Source: Chlorobiota bacterium (GTDB lineage: Bacteria; Bacteroidota; Ignavibacteria; Kapaibacteriales; NICIL-2). From it: a stretch of 64,000 nucleotides of DNA. The translations under genes were made by a program, and so were the position numbers. The DNA lies in assembly GCA_026415505.1 (NCBI GenBank), contig JAOAGY010000010.1, positions 28,901-92,900 of the forward strand, written 5' to 3'. Positions 45,961 to 55,152 of this stretch are shown in pieces; within the stretch, counting starts at the first letter, position 1, and each line of letters opens with the position of its first letter. The notes below the pieces were generated by a model. That model did no database searches. It was given only the letters and a program-made list of their open reading frames with translations, and was not told the DNA's origin.

Positions 45961-47286
45961 TCATCGGCGACCGAGCAATGCGAGCGCTGCATGCGTCATC
46001 GCCCGCAGCGCGGTTCGCAGCGTCGGCTCTGCATCGGGGGCAAAGCGCGACGAATGCAACGAGGGAAGCTGCTCGCCCGATGCACGCGCCTGCTCGTAGC
46101 GAGCCGGATTGACCCCACCGACACGGAAAAAGCACGACGGTATCGCGCCGCCGAGCCGATAGTACGCGAAATCTTCACCGCCCATCGTCGGTTCGGTGCG
46201 ATAGACGTTCTCTCGACCGAAGACGCTGGCGAAAACCGATTCCAACCGTTGCGCAAGGAGCGTGTCGTTGTGCTGTGGCGGCGTGTGTTCCTCGGGACGA
46301 ACGTACACCACCGGCATACGATCGAGCGGTACTGCTGCTGCGCGGGCGATGCCGTAGGCTTTTGCGCCGATTGCGGAAATGATCTGCTCGCGAATGCGGT
46401 TGCTGTAGGTGCGGACGGTCAGTTGCAAATTCACCTCGTCGGGGATGATGTTGTGTTTGGTGCCGCCGCAGATCGATCCGACGGTGACGACAGCAGGCTC
46501 GCGTGGCGGAATTTCGCGCGAGACGATCGTCTGCAGAGCCATGACGAATTCGGCTGCCATCACGATCGGGTCTTTTGTCGTGTGGGGATAGGCGCCGTGT
46601 CCGCCGACTCCACGAATCGTTACGTCGATCATGTCCACGCTGGCAGTCGTCGGACCGGTACCGATCCCGACAGTGCCAGCGGGATGTTCGGCATCGGTGT
46701 GCAAACCGAGAACGACATCGGGTCGTCCGAAGCGCTCGTAGAGACTGTCGGCAAGAAGCGCACGTGCACCGGCGCCGCGTTCTTCGGCAGGCTGACCGAC
46801 GAGAATGAGCGTTCCCTTCCAACGATCCCGCAATCGCGCCATGATGCGACCGACGCCGATGAGCGTCGCGACATGCACGTCGTGACCGCATGCGTGCATG
46901 ACGGCTACCGATTCGCCGCGCTCGTCTTTTTGCCGGCGTGTGCTGGCATAGGGAAGTCCGGTGTTCTCTTCGACGGGCAGTGCATCCATGTCGGCGCGCA
47001 CCAAGAGCGTCGGACCGCTTCCGTTGCGAAGGACGCCGACCACACCGTAACACGTCTTCGTCGAATCGCTGTACCGTCCGACGCGCTCGGCGACCGTGTA
47101 CCCGGCGCGACGCAGCTCGTCGGCAATAAGCGCGGCAGTGCGCTCTTCGTAGTACGATAGCTCCGGATTGGCGTGGACGCGACGGTACAGCTCGACAATC
47201 GCCGGTAGCTCGCCTTCGACGAGCGTCTCGACCGTTTGGCACCACACAGTACCGACAGCAAGCAGCACGAAAGCGATCTTTCTCAT
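45961..47286 (-). CDS. Secreted M20 metallopeptidase / N-acyl-amino-acid amidohydrolase
   Basis: 441 residues with a signal peptide (MRKIAFVLLAVGTVWC). M20D marks are LYRRVHANPELSYYEERTAA, TLLVRADMDALPVEENTGLP, the metal-binding VAVMHACGHDVHVATLIGVG, the catalytic Glu pair in LVGQPAEERGAGARALL, VRGVGGHGAY-like GVGGHGAYPHTTKDP, GGTKHNIIPDEVNLQLTVRT and TMGGEDFAYY near the end. The family hydrolyses hippurate, N-acetyl amino acids or small peptides; the signal peptide puts it in the periplasm or outside. It is convergent with groL. Confidence 0.92.
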   Translation of the reverse strand: MRKIAFVLLAVGTVWCQTVETLVEGELPAIVELYRRVHANPELSYYEERTAALIADELRRAGYTVAERVGRYSDSTKTCYGVVGVLRNGSGPTLLVRADMDALPVEENTGLPYASTRRQKDERGESVAVMHACGHDVHVATLIGVGRIMARLRDRWKGTLILVGQPAEERGAGARALLADSLYERFGRPDVVLGLHTDAEHPAGTVGIGTGPTTASVDMIDVTIRGVGGHGAYPHTTKDPIVMAAEFVMALQTIVSREIPPREPAVVTVGSICGGTKHNIIPDEVNLQLTVRTYSNRIREQIISAIGAKAYGIARAAAVPLDRMPVVYVRPEEHTPPQHNDTLLAQRLESVFASVFGRENVYRTEPTMGGEDFAYYRLGGAIPSCFFRVGGVNPARYEQARASGEQLPSLHSSRFAPDAEPTLRTALRAMTHAALALLGRR

Positions 47287-47439
47287 GGGTACGAAAGCAC
47301 ATGGTGAACACGACGGGCGGCAATTTACACAGCGCATTGCTGCTCTCTAACACGCCACAACACAGTCGAAACAGTTCGGCTATTGCTGCCTAATGCCTAT
47401 CCGGAAGTTTTGCGCCCGCCTCACCACTGGAGTGTCGAG

Positions 47440-48609
47440 ATGGTGGTTTGTCATGTTGCCGGTACTGCCCAGCGCGGGCAGGACGGCGTCACACGGGTGC
47501 TCTACGAGTATCTGGAGCGGCATCGCTCGGCAGGATTGGATCCGGTCATCGTTACCGCTGTCGCCGATGCAGATCAGCGCACGCGCTTTCCGATGATCGA
47601 GGTGCCGGCAGTTCGGTTGCCGGTGTATCGTGACTACAAGCTCTACGCCGGTGGCACCGGCTGGCTGGAGAAGACGTTGCTTCGCAGTTTCTGCGAGCCG
47701 GATATCGTTCACCTGCACACGCCCTGTCCGCTTGGTCGTGCAGCATTGCGGTATGCCAAGCGCTGGGGTATCCCGGTGGTGGCGACGTACCACACGCATT
47801 TTCCCAGCTACATGCGCCATCATCGCGCCGGACTTCTGCGTCCGATGGTAGAGCGCTCGTTGTTGGATGTCTATCGCCACTGCAATTGCGTGCTTGTGCC
47901 CTCGCGGATGCTGTGCCAGTGGCTCGGCGATCGAGGCTTGACAAATGTTCGGTACATGCCGCATGGCGTGGACACTGCGCAGTTCCATCCGCGGTGGGCA
48001 TCGTTTCAATGGCGGCAAAAGCACGGTATTGCGCCGGAGCAGATCGTGTTGCTCTATGTCGGGCGGTTGGTGTGGGAGAAAAATCTTCGCGTTCTGGTGG
48101 ATGTGTGGAGCAAGCTCGACTCGCGGCGATACGCAATGGTCATTGTCGGTACCGGTCCGATCGACGGTCGGTTGCGACGATTGATGCCGGGCGCGATCTT
48201 TCTCGGCTATCGTAGCGGAGTCGAGCTTTCGGCGGCGTATGCGTCGAGCGATGTTTTTGTGTTTCCTTCGGACACAGAAACGTTCGGCAACGTCACGCTC
48301 GAAGCGCTCGCATCGGGTCTGCCGTGCGTCGTCGCCGATGCGCCGGGTTCGGCAGAGCTTGTGCGGCATGGAGCGACGGGATTTCGCGTCGAAGCGAGCG
48401 ACAGCGCTGGGTTTGTCGAAGCAATCGAAACGCTGGCAGCGATGTCGCGCGAGCGGCAGCTCTTCTGGCGCATGCGTGCGCGGCTCGACGCCGAACGCTA
48501 TCAGTGGAGCGTTGTATGTGCGGAGTTGTTTGGGGTGTATCGCCAGTTGGTCGGCAAGAGCGCGATCGGAGCGGTGCCTGCTCAGATTGCGTCGCTGAGC
48601 AGTCCGTGA
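47440..48609 (+). CDS. Family 4 glycosyltransferase (MGD/PimB-like)
   Basis: 389 residues from the ATG preceded by GGAG. The N-terminal acceptor domain has VVCHVAGTAQRGQDGVTRVL, DIVHLHTPCPLGRAAL and VVATYHTHFPSYMRHH; the C-terminal donor domain has VLLYVGRLVWEKNLRVLVDV and the E-x7-E motif in SDTETFGNVTLEALASGLPC VVAD. The 'HTHFPSYMRHHR' wording resembles enzymes that mannosylate or glucosylate lipids. Sugar and acceptor unknown. Its 3' end overlaps the convergent regulator gene by 28 bases. Confidence 0.9.
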   Translation: MVVCHVAGTAQRGQDGVTRVLYEYLERHRSAGLDPVIVTAVADADQRTRFPMIEVPAVRLPVYRDYKLYAGGTGWLEKTLLRSFCEPDIVHLHTPCPLGRAALRYAKRWGIPVVATYHTHFPSYMRHHRAGLLRPMVERSLLDVYRHCNCVLVPSRMLCQWLGDRGLTNVRYMPHGVDTAQFHPRWASFQWRQKHGIAPEQIVLLYVGRLVWEKNLRVLVDVWSKLDSRRYAMVIVGTGPIDGRLRRLMPGAIFLGYRSGVELSAAYASSDVFVFPSDTETFGNVTLEALASGLPCVVADAPGSAELVRHGATGFRVEASDSAGFVEAIETLAAMSRERQLFWRMRARLDAERYQWSVVCAELFGVYRQLVGKSAIGAVPAQIASLSSP

Positions 48610-49220
48610 CGAATGGCGTATTGGGTGATGTCGGCGTTGTCGCGAAACTTCATCTTTTCCAAGATGCGGCTGCGGTAGGTGCTGACCGTTTTGATGCTGA
48701 GATTGAGTTCTTGGCTGATTTGGGTGAGCGTTTTGCCCGCGGCGATTTTCCGCATCACTTCGAATTCGCGATCGGAGAGGATGGCGTGTGGCGGTGCGTC
48801 GTTGCCGCGGAGCTGTGCGGTGACTCGTTGCGCGATGCTCGGGCTGAGGTAGGTTCCGCCGGCGACGATGGTTTGCACCGCTTCGACGAGTTCTTCGGTC
48901 GCCGACGTTTTCATCAAGTAGCCATTGGCGCCGCCACGAAGCGCGCGCAAGGCGTACTGGTCTTCCGAATAGGCGCTCAGGATGAGCACCGGCAGGTCGG
49001 GCTTGATTTGCTTGACGATGCGGAGCGTTTCCAGTCCGTCCATCCCCGGCATCGAAATGTCCAAAATCAAAATGTCGAGATCGTCGTTCGAGCGAACGTA
49101 CTCGATCGCTTCCTGCCCGCTCGAGACTTCGTCCACTTCGATGTCGAGATTGCAAATGAGAAACAGCTTCAGTCCTTCCCGCATGATGGGGTGATCGTCG
49201 GCGATCAGGGCACGAATCAT
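48582..49220 (-). CDS. NarL/FixJ-family response regulator
   Basis: 212 residues. The receiver domain has RALIADDHPIMREGLKLFLI, phosphoacceptor Asp54 in DILILDISMPGMDGLETLRI and the conserved Lys in GANGYLMKTSA. The LuxR-type helix-turn-helix is LSDREFEVMRKIAAGKTLTQ, ISQELNLSIKTVSTYRSRIL, EKMKFRDNADITQYAIRHGL. No histidine kinase gene is adjacent, so it is an orphan here. The ATG at 49220 gives the canonical N-terminus; the longer frame is spurious. Confidence 0.95.
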   Translation of the reverse strand: MIRALIADDHPIMREGLKLFLICNLDIEVDEVSSGQEAIEYVRSNDDLDILILDISMPGMDGLETLRIVKQIKPDLPVLILSAYSEDQYALRALRGGANGYLMKTSATEELVEAVQTIVAGGTYLSPSIAQRVTAQLRGNDAPPHAILSDREFEVMRKIAAGKTLTQISQELNLSIKTVSTYRSRILEKMKFRDNADITQYAIRHGLLSDAI

Positions 49221-49289
49221 TGCTCCGGTGCTTGAGCGTACGACAACTGGGTGTAGTGACGATGGAAAATACGGGAAATTGAACGGACT

Positions 49290-50018
49290 ATGCGGCTTGG
49301 CACGAACGTTGCCCATACGGGTGAAGTCGTCATTTCGAATGTCAGCATGGAACGCAATTTCCCGCAGTATCCTCTTTCGCCCGCAGCACGGCGGCTTCGT
49401 ATGCTCCGTGCGCGGCAGGAGCAGACACGACGTTCTCCCGACGATCACGCCACACTCTTGGCGGAAGTGCTCGCTCACGCTGGGGTCGAAATCGTTTTCG
49501 ATATTCACCCGCACAGTTGCAATATCGGAGTCTCGCTGCGTCAGAACGGCTACCGAGGTCGTATCGTCACGATCGAACCGCATCGTCACGCATGGGAACA
49601 GCTTCGCTATTGCAGTATGGCTGACGACGGCTGGATGTTGTCCCATTCACTGATCAGCCACCATGATGGTGTGATCCTTTCCTCTGATGAACCGTTACCG
49701 CTGGTCAGTACGCGATTCGAATCGGCGGTCGAAGTGTTCTGCGAAGAGGGAGAAACGATTGCTGTGTGTCTTTCCCAAGCAGACGATGGTGAACTCCTCG
49801 AAGAGATCATCGGCTGCCGGTACATTCGAGCAATCAGTCTCGCCTGCAGTGTGACCGAACAAATCGAGCGAGCGGTGACGATCGAATCGGCGCTGGCAAT
49901 ACTGCGTCGATCGAACTACGATGTCGTTGCTGTCCATTCACGCCAGGTCGAAGAAAACCGTACAGCGGGAGCGATTGCCGATGTTATCGCTGTCCGTGTG
50001 CCGACAGGGAACTGGTGA
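49290..50018 (+). CDS. Degenerate FkbM-like methyltransferase-fold protein
   Basis: 242 residues (an internal ATG at 49347 is an alternative start). Residues ~60-110 resemble the FkbM domain: VEIVFDIHPHSCNIGVSLRQ, NGYRGRIVTIEPHRHAWEQL. The SAM-binding loop, normally D-V-G-A-N-x-G, is D-I-H-P-H-S-C-N-I-G, so cofactor binding is doubtful. The later DVEG-type segment is not recognisable (LSQADDGELLEEI instead). It may be a non-catalytic relative or have a new role. It is divergent from the NarL-type regulator across a 69-base gap. Confidence 0.65.
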   Translation: MRLGTNVAHTGEVVISNVSMERNFPQYPLSPAARRLRMLRARQEQTRRSPDDHATLLAEVLAHAGVEIVFDIHPHSCNIGVSLRQNGYRGRIVTIEPHRHAWEQLRYCSMADDGWMLSHSLISHHDGVILSSDEPLPLVSTRFESAVEVFCEEGETIAVCLSQADDGELLEEIIGCRYIRAISLACSVTEQIERAVTIESALAILRRSNYDVVAVHSRQVEENRTAGAIADVIAVRVPTGNW

Positions 50019-50091
50019 TTCTCGCGACTGTCTCCGACCGAGATCGTTCATCGTGCACGAGGGGGAGTAGCTGCTTCGCTAATTTGCAACC

Positions 50092-52893
50092 ATGGCGAAA
50101 ACGCTCTACTTGCTCGATGCCATGTCGCTGGTCTTTCGCGCTTACTACGCGATGAAGCGCGGCAGACGCCCGCTCCACTCACCGGCTGGCGAACCGACCG
50201 GCGCCGTCTTCGGCTACGCCAATATGCTCACTGCTCTGCTCGAACGCTACGATCCCGAGTACATCGCGTGTGTGTTCGACACCAAAGAACCGACCCACCG
50301 CCACGACGCCTACGCCGAGTACAAAGCCCATCGCGAGCCGTTCCCGGAAGAACTCGTGCCGCAACTCGATCGCATCAAAGAGCTGACCGACGCGCTCGGC
50401 ATCGCACGGATCGAACTGCCGGGCTACGAAGCCGACGACATCATCGGCACGCTCGCCACACGCGCAGCCGCCGAAGGCTTCGACGTCTATTGCGTCACCA
50501 GCGACAAGGACTTCTACCAACTGGTCAGCGATCGGATCAAACTGCTCAAACCGAACGGCGGCGGCAGCGACTACGAGGTCCACGGTGTCGAGCAGTGCTA
50601 CGAACGGTTCGGCGTCGCGCCCGAACGCGTCGTGGAAGTGCTCGCGCTCATGGGCGATTCGAGCGACAACATCCCCGGTGTGCACGGTGTCGGCGAAAAA
50701 ACGGCGCGAGCGCTCATCGCCGAATACGGCACGCTCGAACAGCTCTATGCGCACCTGGACGAGATCGCCAAGCCATCGCTGCGGCAGCGTCTCGAAGAGG
50801 ATCGCCAGCAAGCGTTTCTCTCGCGCGAACTGGCGCGCATTCACCGCGACGTCGAGCTGCCGATCGGCATCGCCGAATGCCGACGCCGACCGCCCGACAC
50901 CGAGCAGTTGATGGCGCTTTTCGACACGCTCGGTTTTCGCCAACTCCGCGCACGATGGGAAAGCATCCTCGGCACCAGCGACCGCGCCGACCAGAGCACG
51001 CAGCCTTCGCTCGAAACGCTCGATACCACCGAGCACGACTACCGCACGATCGAAACGCTCGGCGAGCTTCGGCAACTTGCCGAACGGATCGAACGCGAGG
51101 CGACAGTGCTCGCTGTGGATTTGGAAACGACGTCGCTCGATGCGATGAACTGCCACATCGTCGGGATCGCGCTGTCGTTCGGGAGCAGTCGTTCCAACCA
51201 CCGTCGCGCGTGGTACATCCACACTGCCGATGCCGATTGCCAGACGCCCCGAACGCTCTTCGACACCGACGCGCCGACCGACTGCGGTTTGCCGATCGAG
51301 ACGGTTCTCGGTGAACTCGAGCCGCTGCTGGAGCGACAGACGCTGCCGAAGTGGGGGCAAAATCTCAAGTTCGACGCACTCATTCTGCGGCGGTACGGCG
51401 TGGACCTTCGTCCGATCGGTTTCGATGCGATGCTCGCCAGCTACGTGCTCGATCCCGATGCGCAACACGGCATGGATGCGCTCGCCCAGCGCTGGCTCGG
51501 ATACAAACCGATTCCCATCACCGAGCTGATCGGCGCGCGCGGTGCGGGGCAGCGTTCGATGCGCAGTGTGCCGATCGCGACCGTCAGTCGCTACGCCTGC
51601 GAGGATGCCGACATCGCCTTCCAGCTCTGCGTGCGGCTCGGCGAGCAGCTCCGCAGCGAGCCGCGGCTGGATCACGTTGCACAGGCGATCGAATTTCCGC
51701 TCGTGCGCGTGCTACGCGACATGGAATACAACGGCGTCGCTATCGACGTCGAGCAATTGGAGGAGCTCCGCCGGCAACTGACCGACGAAATCGAACGGCT
51801 GCGGCAGCAAATTTGGAAAGACGCCGGCACCGAATTCAACATCGATTCGCCCAAGCAGCTCGGCGAGATTCTCTTCGAGAAAATGCAACTGCCCGTCGCC
51901 AAGCGCACCAAATCGGGTTATTCGACCGATGCATCGGTGCTGTCGGAATTGGCAGAGAGCTTTCCCATCGCGCAGCACGTGCTCGATTATCGCCAGTTGC
52001 AGAAGCTGCGCTCGACATACGTCGAAACGCTGCCGCGCATGGTCAATCCGCGCACCGGGCGCATCCACACGACCTTTTCACAGACGATGACGAGCACGGG
52101 ACGACTGTCGAGTTCGGAGCCGAATTTGCAGAACATCCCAATCCGCACCGAGCTGGGACGCGCCATACGCCGGGCGTTCGTGGCGCAGCATCCCGACTGG
52201 ATGATTTTTTCGGCGGACTATTCGCAAATCGAGCTGCGCATCATGGCGCACATCAGCGGCGACGAATCGCTCCGCCGTGCCTTCGCCGAAGGCAAAGACA
52301 TCCACACCGCCACTGCTGCAGCACTGTTCGGCGTCGGCGAATCGGACGTCGATGCGATGATGCGGCGAACGGCGAAAACGGTCAACTTCGGCATCATGTA
52401 CGGACTCGGCGAGTTCGGTTTGGCGCAGCGGCTCGGCATTCCGCGCAGCGAGGCTCGCCGCATCATCGAAAGCTACTTCGAGCGGTATCCGGGGATCGCA
52501 GCCTACATCGAGCGCACGCTCGCATTTGCTCGTCAGCACGGGTACGTCGAAACGCTGCTGGGACGGCGGCGATACTTCCGCGACATCGCCAGCCGAAACG
52601 CCAACGTCCGTGCCGCCGCCGAACGCGCTGCGATCAACATGCCGATCCAAGGCACTGCTGCCGACATGATCAAGCTGGCGATGATCGCTATCCACCGAGG
52701 CATGGAAGAACGGCGCATGCGTTCGATGATGATTCTCCAGGTGCACGACGAACTCGTCTTCGAGGTGGCGCCGGACGAACTCGACCAGGTCCGCGAACTC
52801 GTCACAGGCGAGATGGAGCGCGCTCTTCCGCTCGGCGACGTGCCGGTCGTCGTCGATACGACCGTCGGCAGGTCGTGGGAAGAGTCGGCGTAA
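50092..52893 (+). CDS. polA: DNA polymerase I
   Basis: 933 residues with all three domains. The 5' nuclease has LYLLDAMSLVFRAYYAM, YEADDIIGTLATRA, TSDKDFYQLVS and GDSSDNIPGVHGVGEKTA. The 3'-5' exonuclease (~residues 315-500) keeps D-x-E in VLAVDLETTSLDA, so proofreading should be active. The polymerase has motif A DWMIFSADYSQIELRIMAHI, motif B RRTAKTVNFGIMYGLGEFGL (Phe at the ddNTP-discriminating site) and motif C LQVHDELVFEV. The ATG follows TAATTTGCAACC, an imperfect form of the box seen before other genes. Confidence 0.98.
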   Translation: MAKTLYLLDAMSLVFRAYYAMKRGRRPLHSPAGEPTGAVFGYANMLTALLERYDPEYIACVFDTKEPTHRHDAYAEYKAHREPFPEELVPQLDRIKELTDALGIARIELPGYEADDIIGTLATRAAAEGFDVYCVTSDKDFYQLVSDRIKLLKPNGGGSDYEVHGVEQCYERFGVAPERVVEVLALMGDSSDNIPGVHGVGEKTARALIAEYGTLEQLYAHLDEIAKPSLRQRLEEDRQQAFLSRELARIHRDVELPIGIAECRRRPPDTEQLMALFDTLGFRQLRARWESILGTSDRADQSTQPSLETLDTTEHDYRTIETLGELRQLAERIEREATVLAVDLETTSLDAMNCHIVGIALSFGSSRSNHRRAWYIHTADADCQTPRTLFDTDAPTDCGLPIETVLGELEPLLERQTLPKWGQNLKFDALILRRYGVDLRPIGFDAMLASYVLDPDAQHGMDALAQRWLGYKPIPITELIGARGAGQRSMRSVPIATVSRYACEDADIAFQLCVRLGEQLRSEPRLDHVAQAIEFPLVRVLRDMEYNGVAIDVEQLEELRRQLTDEIERLRQQIWKDAGTEFNIDSPKQLGEILFEKMQLPVAKRTKSGYSTDASVLSELAESFPIAQHVLDYRQLQKLRSTYVETLPRMVNPRTGRIHTTFSQTMTSTGRLSSSEPNLQNIPIRTELGRAIRRAFVAQHPDWMIFSADYSQIELRIMAHISGDESLRRAFAEGKDIHTATAAALFGVGESDVDAMMRRTAKTVNFGIMYGLGEFGLAQRLGIPRSEARRIIESYFERYPGIAAYIERTLAFARQHGYVETLLGRRRYFRDIASRNANVRAAAERAAINMPIQGTAADMIKLAMIAIHRGMEERRMRSMMILQVHDELVFEVAPDELDQVRELVTGEMERALPLGDVPVVVDTTVGRSWEESA

Positions 52894-52898
52894 CTTTG
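52891..52898 (+). promoter_or_regulatory. TAnnTTTG box overlapping the polA stop, before bamD
   Basis: TAACTTTG matches the Bacteroidota -7 consensus and ends 6 bases before the bamD-like ATG, as at 17805-17812. Its first three bases are the TAA stop of polA, so the match may be partly fortuitous. No good -33 element is seen. Confidence 0.3.
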
Positions 52899-52904
52899 CA
52901 GCCT

Positions 52905-53675
52905 ATGAAACACCACCACTTGTGGCTCATTGCACTGGCAACGCTCGTTGTCGGTTGTGGCTCGGCATTCGATGCGACCGGGCGCCCGCCACGCGAGATT
53001 TTCGAGCACGCCGTCGCGGCGTTCAACGACGGCGACTTGTACGAAGCGCAACGACTGTTCGACATTATCCGCTTGCAATATCCTGCCAGCGAGTTCGCAC
53101 CGGAGGCGCAGTTCTATCTTGCCGAGATCAGCTACCGTCGGCAAGAGTACGTCGTCGCGTCGTTCAACTACTCGATGATGCGGCGGCAGTATCCGCTGCA
53201 TCCGCGCGCCAAAGAAGCGCTCTACAAAGCAGCGCTCTGTTACGTCCAGCTTGCGCCGCCCTACGACCGCGACCAAGAATACACACGCAAGGCGATCGTG
53301 GCGCTGCAGGATTTCGTTCGCGAGTACCCGCAGGACTCGCTGGCGACGCAAGCCCAACGCGAGATTCGTCGGCTGCGGAATCAGCTCGCCCAGCGCGAGT
53401 TCTCGATCGCCGAGCAATACCGCGTGCTGCGCTCGCCGCAATCGGCGCTGGTGTACTACGACTCGGTCATCGAGGACTACGGCGACAGCGACTTCGTCGA
53501 AGCAGCATTCGTCGGCAAGGTCGAGGTGCTCATCGAGCTGGAGCGCTACGACGAGGCGCTTTCGACGTGCGTGCTCTATCGGCAACTGTTTCCCAACGGT
53601 GCCGAACGCGACCGCATCGAACAGTTGCGCCGGCAAATTCCGCTCGGCAACGAACGCGCCGGAGGCAAACCGTGA
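52905..53675 (+). CDS. bamD: BamD-like outer-membrane assembly lipoprotein
   Basis: 256 residues. Lipobox at LATLVVGC (MKHHHLWLIALATLVVGC). The rest is TPR-like helices: REIFEHAVAAFNDGDLYEAQ, RLFDIIRLQYPASEFAPEAQ, FYLAEISYRRQEYVVASFNY, then AIVALQDFVREYPQDSLATQ and LVYYDSVIEDYGDSDFVEAA. This matches BamD/YfiO, the essential lipoprotein of the barrel-assembly complex. The many barrel proteins in the window are its expected clients. The stop overlaps the next gene by GTGA. Confidence 0.88.
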   Translation: MKHHHLWLIALATLVVGCGSAFDATGRPPREIFEHAVAAFNDGDLYEAQRLFDIIRLQYPASEFAPEAQFYLAEISYRRQEYVVASFNYSMMRRQYPLHPRAKEALYKAALCYVQLAPPYDRDQEYTRKAIVALQDFVREYPQDSLATQAQREIRRLRNQLAQREFSIAEQYRVLRSPQSALVYYDSVIEDYGDSDFVEAAFVGKVEVLIELERYDEALSTCVLYRQLFPNGAERDRIEQLRRQIPLGNERAGGKP

Positions 53676-54661
53676 GCGGAGCCATCGAGGTACAACGCTA
53701 CACTCCCGACGATCGCGCCGAGTGGGAAGCGTTTCTGGCGCGCTGCAACAACGCGACAATGTTCCACCGGCAAGCATTTCTGGACTACCACGCGCCGGGC
53801 AAGTTCGAATTTCACCACCTGCTTTTTCGCCGCGAGGGCAAACTCGTTGCGGTGATGCCGGGTGGCTTTTTCCCCGATCGTCCGCGGCAGTATTGGTCGC
53901 CGGTCGGCGCCAGCTACGGTGGCTTCGTCGCGCCCGATCTGCCCTTCGAAACGTGCCTGCACATCGTCGATGCATTCCTCGACTACGCACGCGCACAAGG
54001 CTGGAGCGATGCGTTCATTATCCCGCCGCCGATCATCTACGCACGCGAACTCAACCAGCATTTCGAGTACGCGATGCTCTATCGGCGGTTCGGCTTCGAG
54101 CTGCACTACATTTCGCACGCCGTTCCGCTGACGCGCGGCGATCGCTTCTTGGAGTACTTCGACAAAACCGCCCGCAAAACCATCCGCAAGATTTTGCGCG
54201 AGGGCATTCTCCGCGTCGAAGAAAGCGACGACTACGCGACGTTCTACGACATCTTGCTCGAAAACAAAGCACGCCACGGCGCGCGTCCGACGCACACGCT
54301 CGAAGAACTCTACCGCTTGCGAGAGCTCGTTCCCGAACATTTGCGACTGCTGATGGTGTACGCCGATCGAACGCCGATCGCCGGATCGCTGCTGTTTCTG
54401 ACCAACGACAACGTGGTGCTCTGCTTCTACAACATGCTGCGGTATGCATACGAGCATTTGCGACCGATCTACCTGCTCATGTACGAGATCGTCCGCCGCG
54501 CCTATGCCGAGGGATACCGCTGGGTCGATATCGGCGTCTCGCAGGACACCAAAGCAGCCGACCCGATGACGCCGTCGCTGAGTTTGATCGCCTTCAAAGA
54601 ACGCTTCGACGCACGCGGCGTGCTGCGCACGACGTTCCACTACCGTTTCGCATCGTCATGA
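53672..54661 (+). CDS. FemAB-related GNAT-fold acyltransferase
   Basis: 329 residues from a GTG with an excellent Shine-Dalgarno (GGAGG at 53661). The shape is a tandem GNAT as in FemX and its bacterial relatives: N-terminal RAEWEAFLARCNNATMFHRQ, FLLFRREGKLVAVMPG-type segment, then FLEYFDKTARKTIRKILREG, ENKARHGARPTHTLEELYRL and IAGSLLFLTNDNVVLCFYNM. FemAB proteins add amino acids to peptidoglycan bridges; relatives act in exopolysaccharide or peptide-tail synthesis. It is overlapped by the BamD-like gene upstream (GTGA) and the thioredoxin downstream (ATGA). Confidence 0.75.
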   Translation: MSGAIEVQRYTPDDRAEWEAFLARCNNATMFHRQAFLDYHAPGKFEFHHLLFRREGKLVAVMPGGFFPDRPRQYWSPVGASYGGFVAPDLPFETCLHIVDAFLDYARAQGWSDAFIIPPPIIYARELNQHFEYAMLYRRFGFELHYISHAVPLTRGDRFLEYFDKTARKTIRKILREGILRVEESDDYATFYDILLENKARHGARPTHTLEELYRLRELVPEHLRLLMVYADRTPIAGSLLFLTNDNVVLCFYNMLRYAYEHLRPIYLLMYEIVRRAYAEGYRWVDIGVSQDTKAADPMTPSLSLIAFKERFDARGVLRTTFHYRFASS

Positions 54662-55131
54662 GAAAGCTCGCTGTTGCACTGGCTGCCCTGATGCTGGCAG
54701 CATCGGCGTCGGCACAAAAGGTGCCCGCGGTCGAACCGATCGATCTGGCGCAACTTCTCGAGCCAGCGCGCGACACGACGACGGTTCTCGTGCGCAATTT
54801 CTGGGCGACATGGTGCAAGCCGTGCGTCGAGGAGTTGCCCGTCTTCGGCGCGTTGGCTCGCCGCGATCGCACCGTGCGCATCGAACTTGTCAGCCTCGAT
54901 TCGCCGCGTGACAGCGCAAAAGTGCGTGCCTACTGGCAGCGACGCGGTTTCGGCGGTGTGCGAGTGTTTCACCTGCGGCAGCAACTGCGAACCGACGGCA
55001 TAGATGCGATCGCCCCCGAGTGGTCCGGTGCGATTCCCATGACGATCGTCGCGCGCGGCTCCCGTCGCATCGTCCACGAAGGGCAGCTCGACGGCACCGA
55101 ACTGCAAAAGCTCATCGAAGCAATCAGGTGA
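54658..55131 (+). CDS. Periplasmic TlpA-like thioredoxin
   Basis: 157 residues with a signal peptide (MRKLAVALAALMLAASASAQ). The redox motif is FWATWCKPCVEELPVF, followed by the TlpA-type insert (VSLDSPRDSAKVRAYWQRRG) and cis-Pro region SGAIPMTIVARG. It should reduce or isomerise disulfides in the periplasm, possibly in cytochrome maturation or in Cys-rich exported proteins. The ATGA overlap with the GNAT-type gene makes the BamD-GNAT-TlpA trio one transcript. Confidence 0.9.
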   Translation: MRKLAVALAALMLAASASAQKVPAVEPIDLAQLLEPARDTTTVLVRNFWATWCKPCVEELPVFGALARRDRTVRIELVSLDSPRDSAKVRAYWQRRGFGGVRVFHLRQQLRTDGIDAIAPEWSGAIPMTIVARGSRRIVHEGQLDGTELQKLIEAIR

Positions 55132-55152
55132 TGCGGATTCCGGCTGTATCGT

